Of a stretch of 11,914 nucleotides of DNA, positions 7,269-11,914 are shown piece by piece. Numbering within the stretch: the first letter of the stretch is position 1; the number at the start of each line of letters is the position of its first letter. The DNA lies in NCBI GenBank assembly GCA_902984215.1, contig CADWAF010000903.1, positions 1 to 11,914 on the forward strand. Reading direction: 5' to 3'. Below the pieces are notes generated by a model. That model had not been told where the DNA came from, did not search any database, and saw only the letters and a program-made list of their open reading frames with translations. Source of the DNA: Willaertia magna (Eukaryota; Heterolobosea; Eutetramitea; Acrasida; Naegleriidae). Made by a program: the position numbers and the translations under genes.

Positions 7269-9080
7269 TTAAAATAATAATTTTATTAATAACTTGTCAG
7301 CATTTTCAATCTCTAATCTTTCCAACTCTTTTGGTAATTGTTGTAAAAATGTTCTAGTCTTTTCATTTTGTTTATCTTGTAATAAAACATCAATTAACTT
7401 TGTATAATAAGAATGTGTAGGTAAAATATTTAAATTAATCATAATACGATGATTATCCATTATAGCATTATATTCCTTTACAATTGTTAAAGCATTCAAT
7501 AAAATCTCATAAGTTTCTAAATTACCTTTCATTGGATAACTTAAATAAAAAGTTAAAGCCTTTTCAATATATAATCCACAACAATAAGTATGTAACATTA
7601 CATTATAGATATCTAATGATGATGAATTATTATTATTAGAAAATAATTTAAAAATCTCTTCCGCTTCATTCATTTCATCTACCTTTCCTAAAGCCTTAAT
7701 GAAACGAATACAATTCTTATCATTTAATAAATTCTCTTCTTTAGCCTTTCTTACAGTTTCTAATACTCTTTCTTTCTGTTTTAGTTCTCCATAACTTTCA
7801 ATTAAATAACCAATAATTTCATAATGAATATTTTCATCTTCTTTTATAGAATTATCTTTTAAACGATGATGATAATATTGAATTACTTTTTTATAGTTTT
7901 TCATATGAAAATAAGTTGAAATAATTAAATAATAATTTCTTTTAATTTTCTTTTGTAACATTTCTTGATATAAAACAAATGTAGCTTCTTCATCATTTGC
8001 TAAAATAAACATTTTTATCATTAAATGATAAGCTAATTTTAGATTATCTTGTTTATTTTGTAAAGTATCTTTTTGTAAAGTATTTTGATTAAATAAATTT
8101 TTAATAATATCAAATAATTCAATAGATTCATGTATACAATTATTTATTGTTAAAGAAGATAAAATTGATAAATATTGTAATTCTGTAATATTTTTATTAT
8201 TCATTAAATATTTTTTAAATAAAATATATAATTTCTTAATTAATAAATTATTATTCTTAATTTTCATAATTTTAGAAGTAAAAATACTTATAAATAAACT
8301 ATCAGGTTGAATTTTATCTTTTTTAATCATCATCTCTAAAGTTTGTTGAATTGGTAAAATATTATTTATTTTTTCCATTTCTAAATATTTAAATTTTAAA
8401 TAATATCTATATGTAGTAATATTTCTATAAATTTTAAATAAATCAAATAATTTAAAATAATAATTAATCTTTTCTTTTAAAATATCAAAACTATTTTTAT
8501 CATAATTTCTTAACCATCCATCAATCATTACATTTAAAACGTCAGCATTAAAATATTTAATTCCTTCAAAATATAATTCTGCTTGTTTCATATTTCCTCT
8601 AATTATAAAAGCTTCAATTACAATAGAATGGGTATAAGCTATATAATCATCATAATGATTCTTTACAATAAATGTTTCAATCTCACTTAATGGTGATTTA
8701 TTTGTAATTGTTAAATTTAAATTATTTTTTAAAATTTGTTTTTTAAATATTTCTTCAGAAAAATTATTTGAATTTTTTAATAATTCTTTAATTTTATTCA
8801 CATTTCGTTTACTTGCAAAATATTTTGTTAAAATGTGAATTGTAGAAGAAGGTAAATTATTTTTATTATATTCTGGAAAGTTTTGATTTATAAATTTTAA
8901 AATTTGATCTTCTGATTGTTGTTGATGAAAACATAATTGTTTTAATTGTTCATTAAGTTGTGTTATTGTTGTTGTTTTATTCATTTCTTTTATTGTTGTT
9001 GATTTATTGTCTATTATTGGCATGTTATTGTCTATTATTATATTACTTGTTGTAGAGCTGTTATTATTATTGTTAGTCAT
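7269..9080 (-). other. PPR part of the fused frame (residues 517-1119), possible separate gene
   Basis: From Met517 the sequence begins MTNNNNNSSTTS and then enters helical repeats of about 35 residues. Examples are 663-697 (AYTHSIVIEAFIIRGNMKQA), 866-899 (AYHLMIKMFILANDEEATFV), 935-968 (HYEIIGYLIESYGELKQKER) and 1007-1037 (IYNVMLHTYCCGLYIEKALT). The X-Tyr-N-x-hI start and the Ala near position 20 are PPR hallmarks. Such proteins usually act on mitochondrial transcripts, but Met517 has no targeting peptide. Upstream in-frame Met475 would give a basic, nearly acid-free leader (MPWPTRKMSGVGCELSTM and on). The coding DNA is extremely AT-rich; the line at 8221 is about 8% GC by hand count, far below the ALDH part. 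Confidence 0.7.
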
Positions 9081-10628
9081 TAAATTAGAAGAAAAAAAAG
9101 AATATTTTAAACAAGAACAACATAAATTACCACTATTGCCATGGAACAATCCCATTGTACTTAATTCACAACCAACTCCACTCATCTTTCTTGTAGGCCA
9201 TGGCATTTGACAAAGACAAGGTTGACTACAATTAAACCAAAGTGTTCCAACAACTAATTGTTTACCAACCCTTAATAGAGTTTCCTTATTCTCGGACATA
9301 ACTGAAGCTGCTAAACCAAATGGAGTGGCATTTGCCAATTCAATAGCTTCTTCCTCAGTTTCAAATGTCATTACAGAAAGGACAGGTCCAAATATCTCTT
9401 CCTTCCAAATTGTCATCTCTTTAGTTACATTTGTAAATATTGTTGGAGCAACAAAATAACCTTTTGATTTATATTCTTCCTTTACCCTTAAATCTTTAGG
9501 TCTATCTCCACCATACAATAAAGTTGCACCTTCGTTCTTTCCAGTTTTAATGTAATTCATAATTTTATCATATTGAATTTTACAAACTTGAGCGCCATGA
9601 GTAACTTTAGAGTCAAAAGTAGAATCGCCTGAAATTACTTCCTTATCAACTCTTTCAACCAATCTGTCAATCAATTTTTGATAAATACCTTTTTGAACTA
9701 ATAATCTTGACGTTGCAGAACATACTTCTCCCTTACCAGTAAATATACCAGTAATAATCCAGTTAATTGTTTTTTCAATGTCACAATCCTCAAATATCAA
9801 CATTGGTGACTTACCACCCAATTCAAGAGTACATCTCGTTAGATTTGGTGAACAGGCATTTGACACTTTCAATCCAGTAACAAGTGAACCAGTAAATGAA
9901 ACCTTATTCACTCTTGAATCATTTGTTAATTGATTTCCAATCTTACTTCCATAACCAGTAAGAATATTTACAACTCCTGGTGGTAAAACTTCCCTTAAAA
10001 TCTCACCAAATGCAACTAATGACATACTTGTGTATTCACTCGGCTTTAAGATGATAGTACAACCAACAAGGATGGCTGGGACAAACTTCCAAAAAGCAAT
10101 TAATAAAGGATAGTTAAAAGGTAAGATACCAACACAAACACCAATTGGCTCATATACTAAAATATTTTCTAATCCAGTACTTTCCTTAGAGAGATGCGGA
10201 TTAGAATACCCATTTAATTTTTCTTGGAAATCCTTTTCATTTGCAACTGAAGCGTAATAACGTAAAGTATTGCAACATTCTTCAATGTCAAGTTTTGCTT
10301 CAGATAAAGTCTTGCCATTATTTGAGCTTTCAATGAAGGCAAATTTGTCAATTTTTTTGGAAAGTAATTCTTCAATACGAAGTAAATGTTTTGCTCTTTC
10401 TTCTAATGATAAAATCTTCCATTTAGAGAAAGCTTTTTGGGATGATTCAATTGCTTGATTTACATGTTCAGTGCTAGCTTGTGTAACAAATCCAATAATT
10501 TCTTCAGTACATGGATTAATTTGAGGAATAAATAATTCATCTTCAGTCATTCCTCTTTCAATATCCTTTTCTCTTCCGATCCATTCGTTGTTGATTAAAA
10601 GTTTACCTGCACTTTGTTTTTCTTGCAT
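7269..10628 (-). CDS. Aldehyde dehydrogenase (betaine-aldehyde-type) fused in frame to a PPR protein
   Basis: One frame of 1,119 residues without an intron or stop. Residues ~8-493 form an NAD(P)-dependent aldehyde dehydrogenase closest in style to the betaine/aminoaldehyde group (ALDH9/ALDH10). Residues ~493-600 are a low-complexity linker with Asn runs, and ~600-1119 hold about ten degenerate pentatricopeptide repeats, a helical-pair RNA-binding array typical of organellar RNA factors. Three readings are possible: a real bifunctional chimera; two genes merged by loss of the ALDH stop; or two overlapping transcripts, with an internal start for the PPR part. The ALDH C-terminus is abnormal and base composition changes sharply at the join (see the two part entries). 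The start at 10628 gives a normal ALDH N-terminus (KLLINNEW...) with no targeting peptide. The 3' end faces the membrane-protein gene across 63 bp. The frame is certain; one protein versus two is not. Confidence 0.8.
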   Translation of the reverse strand: MQEKQSAGKLLINNEWIGREKDIERGMTEDELFIPQINPCTEEIIGFVTQASTEHVNQAIESSQKAFSKWKILSLEERAKHLLRIEELLSKKIDKFAFIESSNNGKTLSEAKLDIEECCNTLRYYASVANEKDFQEKLNGYSNPHLSKESTGLENILVYEPIGVCVGILPFNYPLLIAFWKFVPAILVGCTIILKPSEYTSMSLVAFGEILREVLPPGVVNILTGYGSKIGNQLTNDSRVNKVSFTGSLVTGLKVSNACSPNLTRCTLELGGKSPMLIFEDCDIEKTINWIITGIFTGKGEVCSATSRLLVQKGIYQKLIDRLVERVDKEVISGDSTFDSKVTHGAQVCKIQYDKIMNYIKTGKNEGATLLYGGDRPKDLRVKEEYKSKGYFVAPTIFTNVTKEMTIWKEEIFGPVLSVMTFETEEEAIELANATPFGLAASVMSENKETLLRVGKQLVVGTLWFNCSQPCLCQMPWPTRKMSGVGCELSTMGLFHGNSGNLCCSCLKYSFFSSNLMTNNNNNSSTTSNIIIDNNMPIIDNKSTTIKEMNKTTTITQLNEQLKQLCFHQQQSEDQILKFINQNFPEYNKNNLPSSTIHILTKYFASKRNVNKIKELLKNSNNFSEEIFKKQILKNNLNLTITNKSPLSEIETFIVKNHYDDYIAYTHSIVIEAFIIRGNMKQAELYFEGIKYFNADVLNVMIDGWLRNYDKNSFDILKEKINYYFKLFDLFKIYRNITTYRYYLKFKYLEMEKINNILPIQQTLEMMIKKDKIQPDSLFISIFTSKIMKIKNNNLLIKKLYILFKKYLMNNKNITELQYLSILSSLTINNCIHESIELFDIIKNLFNQNTLQKDTLQNKQDNLKLAYHLMIKMFILANDEEATFVLYQEMLQKKIKRNYYLIISTYFHMKNYKKVIQYYHHRLKDNSIKEDENIHYEIIGYLIESYGELKQKERVLETVRKAKEENLLNDKNCIRFIKALGKVDEMNEAEEIFKLFSNNNNSSSLDIYNVMLHTYCCGLYIEKALTFYLSYPMKGNLETYEILLNALTIVKEYNAIMDNHRIMINLNILPTHSYYTKLIDVLLQDKQNEKTRTFLQQLPKELERLEIENADKLLIKLLF
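9150..10628 (-). other. ALDH part of the fused frame (residues 1-493)
   Basis: Catalytic machinery is intact: FNYP with Asn172 (oxyanion hole), ILKPSE with Lys195, the nucleotide-binding FTGSLVTG (245-252), general base Glu269 in LELGGKSP, nucleophile Cys303 in GEVCSATSR, and EEIFGP (410-415). The family oxidises an aldehyde to an acid with NAD(P)+; substrate class is judged from overall resemblance to betaine-aldehyde enzymes (GEVCSATSR, FNCSQPCLCQ) and is less sure. The end is odd: where the family has a GGxKxSGxGREL motif this reads PTRKMSGVGCEL, losing the Gly pair and the Arg, and the usual final oligomerisation strand (a GLDNYLxxKQV-like stretch) is replaced by GLFHGNSGNLCCSC. A single-base frameshift here would bring an early stop in either other frame but would not restore that strand. 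GC is about 38% in a hand-counted 60-base line. Confidence 0.85.
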
Positions 10629-10705
10629 TTTTATTGATCAAAAAAATTAAGGTTGTAGGAGTTTTGGGAGGATTAAATATTGTAAAGAATTTCATTTTCT
10701 TTTTA
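10629..10705 (-). promoter_or_regulatory. 77-bp gap: RCC1-gene 3' end and ALDH promoter
   Basis: Both flanking genes are on the minus strand, so this stretch must serve as the 3' UTR of one and the promoter and leader of the other. It ends in an A-rich start context (AATAAAAATG). No further motif was recognised. Confidence 0.35.
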
Positions 10706-10707
10706 TT
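10702..10707 (-). terminator. Possible poly(A) signal AATAAA overlapping the RCC1-gene stop
   Basis: The minus strand reads GATTAATAAAAAG at the gene end: two tandem in-frame TAA codons with AATAAA starting inside the first. The same arrangement occurs at the dymeclin stop. Low confidence because of AT content. Confidence 0.3.
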
Positions 10708-11825
10708 AATCTTTCATAAAATTACAACAATCTTCAGTATAATCACTGTCACTTACAATAATGTCAATATCAGTTAATTTAATTGAACGTTTATAATTTA
10801 ACTTTCTATTTAATTCTAAAAAGAATATTAAATAGTTTTTCATAATAATAAAACTTACTACTTGAATAAATTACTGTAAAATATCTTCCCATTCTAACAT
10901 TTAATTTATAATTTGAATTGGCTTTAAAAATGTCATTATTTTTAAAATAAGATTTTAAATTAATATTAGTATAATTTTTGGATTTTGAATAAAAAGAATA
11001 TTGTGGACTATCTCCAGACATAAATATATCTCTGTTTTCTAAATTTCAATAAGTAATTAAACAACGAAATAGATACTTACTGTCAACAATAATTGAGTTA
11101 TATCCACCACAAGCTAGCTCTTCAATCTTCTCATTTTCAAAAGTGTTTAGTAGCTTTGGCCCAACAATCAATCCTTTTTATTTCAAAATCTCCTTTTCTT
11201 CCAAGTTGACCACTGCCTTTTTTAAATTATAGGTTATAAATAATACGATAAAACTACTTACTATTATCACCATAACCATAAATATTATTATTTTCTGTTA
11301 ATATCATAAAATAATTAAATCCACAAGCAATGTCAGTAATTTTTTCATTATTAAATTCTTTTTTGAGTGCTTTTTTGTAAAATGTTAAATATCTGTTGTC
11401 TTTTTTATAAATATGCAATTCTCCCTTGTCTGAAATTATAAAATAATTATTAAATTTTTATTTAATTACCTACCAGTAACTAAAATTAAATAGGTATGTG
11501 CAAAAACGTCAACAATCAAATCGTCACTGTTTTGTAATTGTAATTCAAAAAATTTATCATTTACATTTGCAAAACATTTTCCATCTTCCATTAAAACAAC
11601 ACACATAGTATCTCCTGCAACAACCTTTTTAACTTTATCAATTTCAAATAACTGAACAATACTTTTATCATCATACAGAACACTTCCGAAAAGCAGTAAA
11701 AAACTATTTGGGATATTGAGATTTTTAAAATGTTCAGGGATGAAAAAAGAATTATTGTTGTGATCTTTTAAAGGTATTAAATTCTTTTGAGAAATGTTGG
11801 TTAATGTTAATTTTGGGTCGAACAT
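10706..11825 (-). CDS. RCC1-repeat protein, five exons, apparent one-base frameshift in exon 3
   Basis: Exons are 11825..11474, 11429..11262, 11216..11081, 11038..10859 and 10815..10706. The product is a small beta-propeller-like RCC1-family protein of about 314 residues if one base is discounted. Repeat signatures follow one another: KVVAGDTMCVVLMEDGKCF, VFAHTYLILVT-DKGELHIY, ITDIACGFNYFMILTENNNI, YGYGDNSSGQLGRKGD, ELACGGYNSIIVD, then KNRDIFMSGD. RCC1 folds serve as exchange factors or as protein and chromatin binding modules; this short member cannot be assigned a partner. Exon 3 carries one base too many. GDFEIK and LIVGPKLLNTF lie in different phases on either side of an A5 run (11175-11179), and a literal reading stops at TGA after about 199 residues. 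All splice junctions agree in phase except across this exon. The cause could be a sequencing error, recent gene death, or an alternative acceptor (see findings). The right end upstream of 11825 holds only an AT-rich presumed promoter. Confidence 0.78.
10816..10858 (-). other. RCC1-gene intron 4 (43 nt, phase 1)
   Basis: The donor is TCAAGTA|GTAAGTTTT and the acceptor TTCTTTTTAG|AATTAAA. The last exon then encodes 37 residues ending CCNFMKD before tandem TAA codons. Confidence 0.7.
11039..11080 (-). other. RCC1-gene intron 3 (42 nt, phase 1)
   Basis: The donor is GTTGACA|GTAAGTATC and the acceptor TTGAAATTTAG|AAAACAG. Splicing joins SIIVD to KNRDIFMSGD. Exon 3 before it has one base too many for this phase. 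Confidence 0.75.
11217..11261 (-). other. RCC1-gene intron 2 (45 nt, phase 1)
   Basis: The donor is GATAATA|GTAAGTAG and the acceptor TTTAAAAAAG|GCAGTGG. Splicing rebuilds the family signature GDNSSGQLG. A second AG at 11175-11174 could serve as an alternative acceptor. Confidence 0.75.
11430..11473 (-). other. RCC1-gene intron 1 (44 nt, phase 1)
   Basis: The donor is ACTG|GTAGGTAAT and the acceptor ATAATTTCAG|ACAAGG. Splicing gives LVT-DKGELHIYKK, an expected propeller strand-turn-strand. Confidence 0.75.
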
Positions 11826-11914
11826 TTTTTATGTTTAAAAGTTTGTTATTTTTTATAAAAAAAAATAATCTCAGCTCTTTATATTTTGTAAGAAAATCAA
11901 AAATTTCAATAAAA
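11826..11914 (-). promoter_or_regulatory. Presumed promoter and leader of the RCC1-repeat gene (edge of window)
   Basis: This AT-rich stretch lies before the start codon on the minus strand and contains AACTTTTAAAC and an A-rich run into the ATG (ACATAAAAAATG). No gene was seen in it; the window ends here. Confidence 0.3.

Noticed and set aside
9007..9210. Plus-strand hydrophobic 67-codon frame, like a small membrane protein
   Set aside because: It is the complement of the Asn/Ile-rich linker and ALDH tail; the Ile/Leu run comes from antisense reading of AAT/AAC-rich codons.
11160..11216. Programmed ribosomal frameshift in the RCC1 gene
   Set aside because: An A5 run alone is weak, with no slippery heptamer-plus-structure pattern recognised; a sequence error, pseudogene or alternative splicing explains it more simply.
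1..11914. Mobile elements, CRISPR arrays, tRNA or rRNA genes
   Set aside because: No transposase or reverse transcriptase motifs, no regularly spaced repeats, and no tRNA T-arm signature or rRNA-like block were seen on either strand by eye.
1..11914. Dictyostelium or ciliate origin
   Set aside because: Coding regions such as ALDH are too GC-rich and Asn runs too short for typical Dictyostelium, and long frames with TAA ends fit the standard code rather than a ciliate code.

Overview
The window looks like nuclear DNA of a gene-dense, AT-rich free-living protist, most plausibly a heterolobosean amoeboflagellate such as Naegleria. The support is as follows: intact reading frames of up to 1,119 codons under the standard code; all five visible stop codons are TAA; short GT-AG introns (42-83 nt), five of six with a GTAAGT donor; gaps of only 63-223 bp between most genes; and eukaryote-only families (dymeclin, RGS, RCC1-like, PPR). 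No ribosome binding sites, operons, CRISPR arrays or mobile elements were seen. The genus is inferred from style and not proven.

Layout, left to right. (1) 1-1443, minus: partial gene for a kinase-fold protein with one intron. Its catalytic and metal-binding motifs are replaced, so it reads as a pseudokinase; it runs off the left edge. (2) 1531-3081, minus: intronless gene with an RGS domain, a SAM domain and a C-terminal PB1-like (ubiquitin-fold) domain. (3) 3082-3656: the one long intergenic stretch, a divergent promoter region with two abutting palindromes, a wider inverted repeat and a GC-richer patch. (4) 3657-6226, plus: dymeclin (DYM), two exons, with a clear N-myristoylation start. 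(5) 6450-7205, plus: a two-pass membrane protein of unknown function with a glycosylated, cysteine-containing loop. (6) 7269-10628, minus: one uninterrupted frame in which a betaine-aldehyde-dehydrogenase-like enzyme runs into a pentatricopeptide-repeat (PPR) protein. (7) 10706-11825, minus: a five-exon RCC1-repeat gene with an apparent one-base frameshift in exon 3.

No shared pathway ties the genes together. The RGS/SAM/PB1 and pseudokinase genes are tandem signalling genes only 87 bp apart, and dymeclin and the membrane protein both relate to the secretory system; both links are positional only. The observations most worth a second look are the ALDH-PPR in-frame fusion with its eroded ALDH C-terminus, the RCC1 frameshift that an alternative splice acceptor could bypass, the pseudokinase, and the RGS-SAM-PB1 architecture. 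I did not find convincing evidence of a wholly new multi-gene system.
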